DNA of 64,000 nucleotides from Microbacterium sp. Root166 (GTDB lineage Bacteria; Actinomycetota; Actinomycetes; Actinomycetales; Microbacteriaceae): assembly GCF_001427145.1 (NCBI RefSeq), contig NZ_LMGL01000001.1:1688341-1752340 (forward strand). Direction: 5' to 3'. The notes under the pieces are model-generated. The model searched no databases. It was not told the DNA's origin and was given only the letters and a program-made list of their open reading frames with translations. The first letter of the stretch is position 1. Each line of letters starts with the position of its first letter. The translations under genes were made by a program, and so were the position numbers. Below, piece by piece: positions 57,102 through 64,000 of this stretch.

Positions 57102-57164
57102 CGCCGAGACCGCAAAACCGCACCTAGATCGGCTCGCGCACGGTGCATTCGTGCGGTCTCGGCG
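57102..57164. repeat. Long imperfect intergenic inverted repeat
   Basis: Arms 57102-57123 and 57143-57164 (22 nt) match at 18 of 22 positions, with the outer 13 perfect (CGCCGAGACCGCA). The loop is 19 nt. It lies just after the giant gene and ends 30 nt before the next -10 box. No T-run follows, so it is only a possible terminator. Confidence 0.75.
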
Positions 57165-57193
57165 TCAGCGGTCTCGAGGCTCCGGGATCGGCT

Positions 57194-57199
57194 TAGGGT
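57194..57199 (+). promoter_or_regulatory. -10 box TAGGGT of a probable leaderless gene
   Basis: TAGGGT ends 6 nt before the ATG at 57206. Confidence 0.55.
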
Positions 57200-57205
57200 G
57201 AAACC

Positions 57206-57646
57206 ATGCCGCTGACCGGAGAGTACGAGCCGTCCACGTCCGAATGGGCCCGCAAGCAGGCCGAGACCTTCGAGGCCTCGAACGGCCAGAAGGCGAACCT
57301 GCTGCGCGGAGTGCCGATCATCGTCCTGACCACCGTCGGGGCCAAGAGCGGCAAGCTCCGCAAGACCGCCCTCATGCGGGTCGAGCACGGCGGCCGCTAC
57401 CTCGTCGTCGCCTCGAAGGGCGGTGCCCCGGACGAGCCCAAGTGGGCCGCGAACATGCGGCGCCAGCCGCACGTCGAGCTGCAGGACGGCGCCGACAAGC
57501 GCGACTACCTCGCCCGCGAGCTCAGCGGCGCCGAGCGCGACGAGTGGTGGCCGCGCGGCACCGCGGTGTGGCCGGACTACGACAACTACCAGGCGAAGAC
57601 CGACCGCCTGATCGCGATCTTCCTGCTCGAGCCGATGGGCGAATGA
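57206..57646 (+). CDS. DUF385 / F420-dependent nitroreductase-family protein
   Basis: A 146-residue Ddn-like protein. [20 protein letters not shown] (about 40-59) is the cofactor-binding core, and [17 protein letters not shown] (about 79-95) the second family motif. It is more typical of the F420-dependent branch than the copy at 5888-6388. Quinone or nitro-compound reduction is the usual role; the substrate here is unknown. It has its own probable leaderless promoter and ends in a terminator shared with the permease on the other strand. Confidence 0.88.
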   Translation: MPLTGEYEPSTSEWARKQAETFEASNGQKANLLRGVPIIVLTTVGAKSGKLRKTALMRVEHGGRYLVVASKGGAPDEPKWAANMRRQPHVELQDGADKRDYLARELSGAERDEWWPRGTAVWPDYDNYQAKTDRLIAIFLLEPMGE

Positions 57647-57649
57647 GAA

Positions 57650-57678
57650 CAGGGGATGCCGCGGGCCGCGGCATCCCC
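57650..57678. terminator. Bidirectional terminator between convergent genes
   Basis: AGGGGATGCCGCG (57650-57662) pairs perfectly with CGCGGCATCCCCT (57666-57678) across a 3-nt loop, followed by CTCTCGTCGTT. It lies between the DUF385 gene and the permease. Confidence 0.85.
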
Positions 57679-57692
57679 TCTCTCGTCGTTCG

Positions 57693-59183
57693 TCAGCCGG
57701 CGAGCAGCGCCTCGACCGGTCCGCGTGCGAAGTAGACGAGGAAGCCTGCGGCGACGATCCACAGCAGGGGGCTGATCTGCTTGGCCTTGCCCGAGAGCGA
57801 CCGCACGATCACCCACGAGATGAAGCCGGCGCCGATGCCGTTGGCGATCGAGTAGGTCAGCGGCATCACGGTGACGGCGAGGAACACCGGCAGCAGGACC
57901 GAGAAGTCCGAGAAGTCGATGTACCTGATCTGCGCCATCATCAGCGCGCCGACGATGACCAGAGCGGATGCCGCGACCTCGCTGGGCACGATCGACACCA
58001 GTGGCGTGAAGAACATCGCCACGAGGAACAGCACGCCGGTCACGATGTTCGCGAGCCCCGTGCGCGCCCCTTCGCCGATGCCGGCGCCGGACTCGATGAA
58101 CACCGTGTTGGACGAGGCGGACGCGTAGCCACCGGCGACGGCGCCGACGCCCTCGACGATCAGCGCCGACTTGATGCGCGGGAAGTCGCCCTTCGCGTCG
58201 GCGAGACCGGCCTCCTTCGACAGGCCCGTCATGGTGCCCATGGCGTCGAAGAAGTTCGTGAAGACCAGGGTGAAGACGAGCATGAGCGCGGCGAGCACGC
58301 CGATGCGTTCGAACGAGCCGATGAGGTCGACGTCGCCGATCAGCGAGAGGTCGGGCACGCTCACGAGCGACGCCGGAAGCTCGGGCACCGAGAGGCCCCA
58401 GCCGCCCGCGTTGACTTCGTCGCCGTCGAACTTGGGTCCGATGTTCCAGATCGCCTCGACGACGACGGCGACGACCGTGCCGGTGACGAGACCGATCAGG
58501 ATGCCGCCCTTGACCTTGCGGGCGACCAGGATGCCCGTGAGCAGCAGCGTGAACACGAAGATCAGCGTCGGCACGGTGGCGACCGAGCCGTTGATGCCGA
58601 GGCCGACCGGGGGAGAGGATGCGCCCGTGGCGGTGACGAACCCGGCGTCGACGAAGCCGATGAAGGCGATGAACAGGCCGATGCCGACCGTGATCGCGAG
58701 CTTCAGCTGGATCGGGACGGCGTCGAAGATCATGCGCCGCAGCCCGGTGGCGGCCAGCAGCACGATGATGAGGCCGTTGATGACCACGAGACCCATGGCC
58801 TCCGGCCACGTGACCTGGCCGACGACCGACACGGCGAGGAACGAGTTGATGCCGAGACCGGCGGCGAACGCGAACGGCAGTCGCGTGACCAGGCCGAACA
58901 GCACCGTCATCACACCGGCGGTCAGCGCGGTGACGGCGGCGACCTGCGGGAAGGCGAGGCTGTTGCCGTCGACGTCCACACCGCTCGACAGGATGATCGG
59001 GTTCAGGATGACGATGTAGGCCATCGTCACGAAGGTCACCAGGCCGCCGCGCACCTCGGCGCCGACCGTGGAGCCTCTGCGGGTGATCTCGAAGAACCGG
59101 TCCAGCGCATTGCGCGGCTCGGGAGTCGCGCCCGGCTCGTCGGGCTCGTCGGTGCGGGTATCGGGCGTGGGGACTGTGCTCAT
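57693..59183 (-). CDS. NCS2-family purine permease (AzgA-like)
   Basis: A 496-residue membrane protein with about 12-14 hydrophobic segments. Features of the AzgA (guanine/hypoxanthine/adenine) subgroup are RGGLVTFVTMAYIVILNP near the N-terminus, PFAFAAGLGINSFLA (about 103-117), VFTNFFDAMGTMTGL (about 308-322) and ASASSNTVFIESGAG. It would import purine bases by proton symport. A ribosome binding site GGAGG lies upstream of the ATG on the minus strand. It lies near purN-purH, which fits purine metabolism, but the strand is opposite. Confidence 0.92.
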   Translation of the reverse strand: MSTVPTPDTRTDEPDEPGATPEPRNALDRFFEITRRGSTVGAEVRGGLVTFVTMAYIVILNPIILSSGVDVDGNSLAFPQVAAVTALTAGVMTVLFGLVTRLPFAFAAGLGINSFLAVSVVGQVTWPEAMGLVVINGLIIVLLAATGLRRMIFDAVPIQLKLAITVGIGLFIAFIGFVDAGFVTATGASSPPVGLGINGSVATVPTLIFVFTLLLTGILVARKVKGGILIGLVTGTVVAVVVEAIWNIGPKFDGDEVNAGGWGLSVPELPASLVSVPDLSLIGDVDLIGSFERIGVLAALMLVFTLVFTNFFDAMGTMTGLSKEAGLADAKGDFPRIKSALIVEGVGAVAGGYASASSNTVFIESGAGIGEGARTGLANIVTGVLFLVAMFFTPLVSIVPSEVAASALVIVGALMMAQIRYIDFSDFSVLLPVFLAVTVMPLTYSIANGIGAGFISWVIVRSLSGKAKQISPLLWIVAAGFLVYFARGPVEALLAG

Positions 59184-59290
59184 GAATGACCTCCGCAGAC
59201 GACGTTAGCGCCCGTCCGCCCGCTCCGATGCGCTGATTCCGGATGCCGCGCCGGGCCGGGCCGTCGGCGTCCGGGTGAGCCGTGCCTGGG

Positions 59291-59296
59291 TAGGGT
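59291..59296 (+). promoter_or_regulatory. -10 box TAGGGT of a nearly leaderless gene
   Basis: TAGGGT ends 10 nt before the ATG at 59307, so any leader would be only a few bases. Confidence 0.45.
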
Positions 59297-59306
59297 CGAT
59301 GGCGCA

Positions 59307-60782
59307 ATGCATCGCCTCATCGTCGCCGTTCTCGCCGCAGTCGACGCCGCTATCGCCGCGGCCGTCGGCGTCGCGGCGATCCTCGCGCCGTTCACGCTGC
59401 TCTGGGTGTTCGGGCTGGGCGCGGCGGCCGACTGGGCGACGCTCTGGCCTTCGGCGGTGACGGTGTGGCAGTTCGGCCATCTGGTGCCCGTCGCCGTCAC
59501 GCTGCCGGCCGAGTACATCGTGGCCGCGGGCATCGATCCGGCCGCGGCATCCTTCGTCCTCTCCCTGGCGCCGCTCGCGTTCGCCGCGTTCACGGGCATC
59601 TTCGCCGCACGGTCGGGCGTGCGCGCGTCGCAGGCGGACGCCTGGCTTACCGGTGTGCTCACGGGGACGATCGTGTTCGGCGGCCTCACCGCGCTCGCCG
59701 CCCTGACCGCCCAGAACCTCATCGCCGACACCGAGCTGTGGCAGGCGATGCTTCTGCCCACCCTGATCTTCGCGCTGCCCGCCCTGGGTGGCGCCGTCGT
59801 CACCGAATGGCGCGAGGCCGGGGCGGGCCTGATCGCCCGGCTTCGCGAGCGCGTCGAGGCCGCGCGGCACGGCTGGAGCGACGTCCCCGCGCTCATCGCC
59901 CGCGGCACGGCTGTCGTCGTCGTCGGTCTGGTCGGGCTCGGCGCCGTGCTCACCGCGGTCGCCCTGCTGCTGCAGGCGGGCGAGGTCGTCTCGCTCTATC
60001 AGGCGGGCAACGTCGATGCGCTCGGCGCGACCCTACTCACGCTCGCGCAGGCCGCCTATCTTCCCGTTCTGCTGGTGTGGGGCATCGCCTTCGCCGCAGG
60101 ACCGGGGTTCGCCGTCGGCACCGACTCCGCCGTCTCGCCGGCTGGCACCCAGGCCGGCGTCGTTCCCGGCGTGCCCATCCTCGGCATCCTGCCCGAATCG
60201 ACCACTCCCTGGCTGCTGCTGCTCGCGCTGATCCCCGTCGCGCTCGGCGCCTTCGCCGGATGGATCGCGCGCTCGCGGTTCGTCCACGCGGGTGCACCAG
60301 CGGCGGTTGCGACGGCGCCGGAGTCGCCTGTGGTCGTCGACGACGCCCGGACCGCCGCCGTCCTCGGTCTCCTCTCACCGCCGGTGGCGCCCGAAGCAGA
60401 CGTGCACGACAGCGCCGACGATTTCCTGCACGACGACCACGAGCCCATCGCGGCGCGACTGGTGGTCGTGGCGGGCATCACGGTGCTCTCGGCTGCAGCG
60501 GCCGCCCTTCTCAGCGCCGCCGCGTCGGGTTCGCTCGGACCCGGGCGACTGGCGGAGTTCGGCCCGCAGCCGGGCGCCGTGGCCCTGGGGATCGGGCTCG
60601 AGGTCCTGGTGGGCGCCGCCATCCTGCTGCTCGCCCCGCTCCGCCGCGCGCACCACCGCATCATCGAGGACTCCGGGGTCGAGACGCACGACGACGCAGA
60701 GCGGATGCCGCAGCCCCCCGCGCCTGCAGAGGGATCCCGGTCCGAAGACCTCAATGCGACGCTCGATCTCGGGCCGCGATAG
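59307..60782 (+). CDS. DUF6350 / PerM-like cell-division-associated membrane protein
   Basis: A 491-residue membrane protein with about ten hydrophobic segments. It matches the DUF6350 family in length, in its hydrophobic N-terminal half and in its conserved place before purN. In M. tuberculosis the gene at this place (Rv0955, PerM) lies between sucD and purN. PerM has been linked to cell division under magnesium limitation; the same role here is inferred from position. A polar stretch (about 340-380) separates the last two hydrophobic segments, and the tail is acidic. Confidence 0.82.
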   Translation: MHRLIVAVLAAVDAAIAAAVGVAAILAPFTLLWVFGLGAAADWATLWPSAVTVWQFGHLVPVAVTLPAEYIVAAGIDPAAASFVLSLAPLAFAAFTGIFAARSGVRASQADAWLTGVLTGTIVFGGLTALAALTAQNLIADTELWQAMLLPTLIFALPALGGAVVTEWREAGAGLIARLRERVEAARHGWSDVPALIARGTAVVVVGLVGLGAVLTAVALLLQAGEVVSLYQAGNVDALGATLLTLAQAAYLPVLLVWGIAFAAGPGFAVGTDSAVSPAGTQAGVVPGVPILGILPESTTPWLLLLALIPVALGAFAGWIARSRFVHAGAPAAVATAPESPVVVDDARTAAVLGLLSPPVAPEADVHDSADDFLHDDHEPIAARLVVVAGITVLSAAAAALLSAAASGSLGPGRLAEFGPQPGAVALGIGLEVLVGAAILLLAPLRRAHHRIIEDSGVETHDDAERMPQPPAPAEGSRSEDLNATLDLGPR

Positions 60783-60801
60783 GGCACCCCGGGCGCGCCG
60801 G

Positions 60802-60807
60802 TAGACT
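60802..60807 (+). promoter_or_regulatory. -10 box TAGACT of leaderless purN
   Basis: TAGACT ends 6 nt before the GTG at 60814. No ribosome binding site is between them. Confidence 0.6.
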
Positions 60808-60813
60808 GACCGG

Positions 60814-61419
60814 GTGCTCACGGTCGCGGTCCTCATCTCGGGCACCGGTTCCAATCTGCGCGCCCTGCTCGATGCGGCCGCCGACCCCGGCTACCCCGCG
60901 CACGTCGTCGTCGTCGGCGCCGACCGCGAGGCCGAGGGCTTCTCGCACGCCGAGGAGTACGGCATCCCCTCGTTCATGGTCCCGTGGGCGCAGTTCGCCT
61001 CTCGCGAGGAGTGGGGGGCCGAGCTCGGCGCCCAGCTCGACGTCTGGAAGCCCGACCTCGTCGTGCTCAGCGGACTGATGCGCCTGCTGCCCGCGTCGCT
61101 CGTCGACCGGTGGGCGCCCCGCATCATCAACACCCACCCGGCGTACCTGCCGGAGTTTCCCGGGGCCCACGGGGTGCGCGACGCGCTCGCCGCCGGCGTC
61201 GACCAGACCGGTGCCAGCGTCATCATCGTCGACAACGGCGTCGACTCGGGGCCGATCCTCGCCCAGGAGCGCGTGCCCGTGCTGCCTGGTGACGACGAGC
61301 ACGCCCTTCACGACCGCATCAAGCCCGTCGAGCGCCGCCTGCTGATCGACGTCGTCCGCCGCATCGCGACCGGCGACCTCGATCTCGCCGTCGCGGCGTC
61401 CGCATCTTCCGCTTCCTGA
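60814..61419 (+). CDS. purN: Phosphoribosylglycinamide formyltransferase 1
   Basis: A 201-residue GAR transformylase that adds the first formyl group from 10-formyltetrahydrofolate in purine synthesis. [14 protein letters not shown] is the nucleotide-binding start. The catalytic triad appears at N106 and H108 ([16 protein letters not shown]) and D144 ([10 protein letters not shown]), the same numbers as in E. coli PurN. The GTG start follows a -10 box directly. purH follows after 20 nt. Confidence 0.96.
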   Translation: MLTVAVLISGTGSNLRALLDAAADPGYPAHVVVVGADREAEGFSHAEEYGIPSFMVPWAQFASREEWGAELGAQLDVWKPDLVVLSGLMRLLPASLVDRWAPRIINTHPAYLPEFPGAHGVRDALAAGVDQTGASVIIVDNGVDSGPILAQERVPVLPGDDEHALHDRIKPVERRLLIDVVRRIATGDLDLAVAASASSAS

Positions 61420-61439
61420 CCCCGAACGAGGAGCCACCC

Positions 61440-63044
61440 ATGGCCGGCCCGAGCCACGACCCTGCCCTGTACCGTCACCGCGACCTCGTCCCCGTGCGCC
61501 GCGCACTGGTGTCGGTGAGCGACAAGACGGATCTGCTCGCGCTCGCCGAAGCCCTCTCGGTTGCGGGAGTCGAGATCGTGTCGACCGGATCGACGGCGGC
61601 CACCATCCGCGACGCCGGCTTCGCGGTCACCGACGTCGCGAGCATCACCGGGTTCCCCGAGTCCCTGGGCGGGCGCGTCAAGACGCTGCACCCGAGCGTG
61701 CACGCCGGCCTCCTCGCCGACCTGCGTCTCGAAGACCACGAGCAGCAGCTGGGCGAGCTCGGCATCGAGCCGTTCGAGCTCGTGGTCGTGAACCTCTACC
61801 CGTTCGTCGAGACGGTGCGCTCCGGCGCCCAGGGCGACGAGGTCGTCGAGCAGATCGACATCGGCGGTCCCGCGATGGTGCGCGCCTCCGCGAAGAACTT
61901 CGCCAACGTCGCGATCGTCGTCTCGCCCGAGTCGTACCCGTCGATCATCGGCGCACTGGGTTCCGGCGGCACGACGCTGATGCAGCGCCGCGAGCTGGCC
62001 GCGCGCGCCTTCGCGCACACGTGCGAGTACGACAAGGCCGTCGCCACCTGGTTCGCCGAGGAGACGCTCGCCGGAGCCGACCTGCCGCAGCACCTCACGA
62101 TCAAGGCCGAGCGCCTGGCCACCCTGCGCTACGGCGAGAACTCGCACCAGCGCGCCGCGATCTACTCCCGCGCCGGAGGCCATGGCATCGCCCAGGCCAC
62201 GCAGCTGCAGGGCAAGGAGATGTCGTACAACAACTACGTCGACGCCGATGCCGCTCTGCGTGCCGCGTTCGACATGGTCAAGCCCGCCGTCGCGATCATC
62301 AAGCACGCGAACCCCTGCGGCATCGCCGTCTCGGCCCCGAATGCGCTCGACCCGATCGCGAGCGCGCACCTGCGCGCTCATGAGTGCGACTCCGTTTCCG
62401 CCTTTGGTGGAGTGATCGCCGCCAACCGCACCGTGACGCTCAAGATGGCCGAGAACCTGCGCGACATCTTCACCGAGGTCATCGTCGCCCCCGCGTTCGA
62501 GCCGGCCGCCCTCGAGGTGTTCAAGCTCAAGAAGAACCTGCGCGTGCTCGAGCTGCCAGCGGACTGGCAGCAGGAGCGCATGGACGTGCGGCTGGTCTCC
62601 GGCGGGTTGCTGCTGCAGGACGCCGACCGCTTCCCCGACGACATCGAGTCCGTGGCCAAGGACTGGCAGCTCGTCTCGGGCGAGCGCCCCGACGACGACG
62701 AGATGACGAACCTCATCTTCGCCTGGAAGGCCTGCCGGGCCGTCAAGTCCAACGCCATCGTGCTCGCCAAGGGATCGGCCACCGTCGGAATCGGCATGGG
62801 CCAGGTCAACCGGGTGGACTCGTGCCGGCTCGCGGTCGAGCGGGCCGGTGACCGCGCCGCAGGGTCGGTCGCGGCATCCGATGCCTTCTTCCCCTTCGCC
62901 GACGGTCCCCAGGTGCTCATCGACGCGGGGATCCGCGCGATCATCCAGCCCGGTGGCTCGGTGCGCGACGAAGAGGTCATCGAGGCGGCCCGCAAGGCGA
63001 ACGTCACAATGTTCTTCACCGGAGAGCGCCACTTCTTCCACTGA
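61440..63044 (+). CDS. purH: Bifunctional AICAR transformylase / IMP cyclohydrolase
   Basis: A 534-residue enzyme for the last two steps of IMP synthesis. The N-terminal IMP cyclohydrolase part has [30 protein letters not shown] and [17 protein letters not shown]. The C-terminal AICAR transformylase part has [14 protein letters not shown], the catalytic K-H pair in [11 protein letters not shown], and ends in [16 protein letters not shown] precedes the ATG. The stop overlaps the next start (TGATG). Confidence 0.97.
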   Translation: MAGPSHDPALYRHRDLVPVRRALVSVSDKTDLLALAEALSVAGVEIVSTGSTAATIRDAGFAVTDVASITGFPESLGGRVKTLHPSVHAGLLADLRLEDHEQQLGELGIEPFELVVVNLYPFVETVRSGAQGDEVVEQIDIGGPAMVRASAKNFANVAIVVSPESYPSIIGALGSGGTTLMQRRELAARAFAHTCEYDKAVATWFAEETLAGADLPQHLTIKAERLATLRYGENSHQRAAIYSRAGGHGIAQATQLQGKEMSYNNYVDADAALRAAFDMVKPAVAIIKHANPCGIAVSAPNALDPIASAHLRAHECDSVSAFGGVIAANRTVTLKMAENLRDIFTEVIVAPAFEPAALEVFKLKKNLRVLELPADWQQERMDVRLVSGGLLLQDADRFPDDIESVAKDWQLVSGERPDDDEMTNLIFAWKACRAVKSNAIVLAKGSATVGIGMGQVNRVDSCRLAVERAGDRAAGSVAASDAFFPFADGPQVLIDAGIRAIIQPGGSVRDEEVIEAARKANVTMFFTGERHFFH

Positions 63045-63376
63045 TGGACGTCGCCGAACTGATGCGGATCGTGCGATCCGAGAAACTCGAGACGCCGATC
63101 CTGTACGGCGACGCACCTCCTCGCAACGACGCGGTCGTGCTCGAACACGCCGGCGCCGAGTGGAAGGTCTATCTCGCCAACGAGCGCGGTGGGTTCCATG
63201 CGTCGACGGTGAAGCTGTTCGACAGCGAGTCGGACGCACTGGAGCATGTGCTGCTCAAGGCTCGCCAGAGCCTGAAGTCGAAGCGTTCGCTTGAGTCCCT
63301 TGAACGGCGGCAGGCCCGTACGACAGTCGGTCAGCAGCGAGCAGACATCGAGCGCCTGCTCGAGCAGGAATCGTGA
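63044..63376 (+). CDS. Small protein of unknown function
   Basis: A 110-residue acidic N-half / basic C-half protein I do not recognise. The first 70 residues look globular (mixed helix and strand, LYGDAPPRND, EWKVYLANERGGFH). The last 40 are a charged, Lys/Arg/Glu-rich helix that may form a coiled coil. It overlaps the purH stop by TGATG, so it may be read through from purH. Its size and its closeness to a toxin-like start suggest, without proof, a role in an immunity cluster. Confidence 0.6.
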   Translation: MDVAELMRIVRSEKLETPILYGDAPPRNDAVVLEHAGAEWKVYLANERGGFHASTVKLFDSESDALEHVLLKARQSLKSKRSLESLERRQARTTVGQQRADIERLLEQES

Positions 63377-63382
63377 GAACGA

Positions 63383-63760
63383 ATGGTCAAGCAGGTTTCC
63401 GTTTTCCAGCCGGACTCGGTGCGGACGGCCGGCGACGCGCGGCCGCTGCTGAATGAGGAGCGGCTCTCGGACGACGAGCAGTCCCTCGTGGGCGCGTACC
63501 TGGACGCCGGCGCGGTCGTGATGCACACCACAGCGCGCGGAATCGACATTCTGCGCAACGATGAGCCGGTCGTCCCCATGACGATCAAGACCGACGGCGA
63601 GTACGTGTGGACCGGCCCGGTGACCTACTACGTGCAGACCCACGGTGTCGCTCCCGACCCGGGCTTCCTCGAATATGTGCGTGCGCGCGGTTACCAGAAT
63701 CGCGTGCCGGACAAGGCTGAGATCGACGCGGCCGCTCAGTTCTTCACGCCCGGACGCTGA
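63383..63760 (+). CDS. Small protein of unknown function
   Basis: A 125-residue protein I do not recognise. Notable parts are GAYLDAGAVVMHTTARGIDIL, VPMTIKTDGEYVWTGPVTYYV and GFLEYVRARGYQNRVP. The segment from TDGEYVWTG to YYVQTHG resembles a beta-rich core. Starts 6 nt after the preceding gene, so they form an operon. It could be an immunity protein for the toxin-like gene that begins just downstream. Confidence 0.6.
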   Translation: MVKQVSVFQPDSVRTAGDARPLLNEERLSDDEQSLVGAYLDAGAVVMHTTARGIDILRNDEPVVPMTIKTDGEYVWTGPVTYYVQTHGVAPDPGFLEYVRARGYQNRVPDKAEIDAAAQFFTPGR

Positions 63761-63770
63761 ATCCGCCCGC

Positions 63771-63816
63771 GGTGGAATTGTGCATGGGTACTTGTCCCCA
63801 TCGTGGCGATTCCACC
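63771..63816. repeat. Imperfect intergenic inverted repeat
   Basis: GGTGGAATTGTGCATGGG (63771-63788) pairs imperfectly with the arm 63797-63816. The outer 8 bp (GGTGGAAT) and inner GGG/CCC match. It ends 8 nt before a TAGGCT box. Confidence 0.6.
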
Positions 63817-63824
63817 CCTGCGTC

Positions 63825-63830
63825 TAGGCT
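63825..63830 (+). promoter_or_regulatory. -10 box TAGGCT of the toxin-like gene
   Basis: TAGGCT lies 18 nt before the GTG at 63849, with a GGAGG ribosome binding site (63837-63841) between. Confidence 0.5.
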
Positions 63831-63848
63831 CGTCCTGGAGGTACGCCC

Positions 63849-63995
63849 GTGGGAATGATGTTGCCGAATGAGCTTGTCTGGGTGATGGAGAAGCTCGGGT
63901 TCGAGTGGCCGGACATTGACGAGGATGAGGTTCGGAAGGGCGCGACGCTGGTGCGCAACTTCGGGTCTGATCTGGAGGATCGACTCGCGACGTGA
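63849..63995 (+). CDS. Short reading frame resembling the N-terminus of actinobacterial polymorphic toxins
   Basis: A 48-residue frame starting GTG after GGAGG. Its sequence (LPNELVWVMEKLGFEWPDID, then EDEVRKGATLVRNFG) resembles the helical LPSEL...WPDxDEDE start of WXG-like N-termini in secreted polymorphic toxins. It stops at 63995, overlapping a GTG at 63992 (GTGA), so the next gene is coupled. It uses AT-richer codons (ATT, GTT, TCT, GAT) than its neighbours. It may be a separate small helper or a shortened or frameshifted start of a longer gene outside the window. Confidence 0.5.
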   Translation: MGMMLPNELVWVMEKLGFEWPDIDEDEVRKGATLVRNFGSDLEDRLAT

Positions 63996-64000
63996 CGGCG

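Noticed and set aside
49327..57123. A 2598-residue open frame on the minus strand
   Set aside because: Same antisense artefact of the giant gene; arginine- and aspartate-rich, no motifs, no start signals.
57102..57164. The inverted repeat as a standard terminator of the giant gene
   Set aside because: The loop is long, the inner stem mismatched and no T-run follows; kept as a repeat instead.

Overview
The window looks like a chromosomal segment of a high-GC Gram-positive actinobacterium, most likely in or near the genus Microbacterium (family Microbacteriaceae). This rests on the roughly 70% GC content with strong G/C preference at third codon positions, many probably leaderless genes with TAGGCT/TAGGGT -10 boxes directly before the start, a DUF2510 membrane protein, two F420-type (DUF385) proteins, and an LAxTG-type sorting signal. 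A backbone I know from other actinobacteria (pcrA/uvrD1, sucC-sucD, perM-like, purN, purH) runs through the window in order. It is split by two large accessory blocks. The species call is an inference; no rRNA or other marker is present.

Left block (about 2-24 kb). After the 3' end of pcrA come an SseB-like protein, an ArsR / AHSA1 / RibD_C-type operon with a clear operator, a LigD-type primase-polymerase, a DUF385 protein and a convergent ATP-dependent DNA ligase (together a possible split end-joining set). Then, on the minus strand, come an AI-2E/PerM-type permease, an acyl-CoA dehydrogenase, a SUMF1-fold protein, a DUF2510 protein and a TetR regulator. A possible small RNA with a strong terminator lies between the dehydrogenase and the SUMF1 gene. 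From 12.5 to 24.3 kb is one long, tightly coupled catabolic operon. It encodes a LacI regulator, two sugar ABC permeases, a lipoprotein binding protein, two ADP-ribosylglycohydrolase-family proteins, a ribokinase-like kinase, a glycosidase-like/SUMF1 fusion, a CaiB-type CoA transferase and a CitE-like CoA lyase. The gene set suggests uptake of a glycoside, removal and phosphorylation of its sugar, and CoA activation and cleavage of an acid part. I do not recognise this as a described pathway.

Centre. sucC-sucD end in a strong terminator. They are followed by one open reading frame of 30.3 kb (26767-57093) encoding a secreted, probably cell-wall-anchored protein of about 10,108 residues. It has a signal peptide, a Pro/Glu-rich stretch, about eleven repeats of 375-410 residues with a periodic hydrophilic hinge, a long beta-solenoid-like section with GxAGVG repeats, HGL/GGL modules, RTX-like remnants, a DPT spacer and a C-terminal LAVTG sorting signal. 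It is the most striking object in the window. The very long antisense reading frames across it are base-composition shadows.

Right block (57-64 kb). A DUF385 protein and a convergent AzgA/NCS2-type purine permease share a terminator. The backbone then resumes with a DUF6350/PerM-like membrane protein, purN (probably leaderless) and purH. Two small unrecognised genes follow. At the very edge is a short reading frame with lower-GC codons that resembles the N-terminus of actinobacterial polymorphic toxins, so a toxin/immunity island may begin there.
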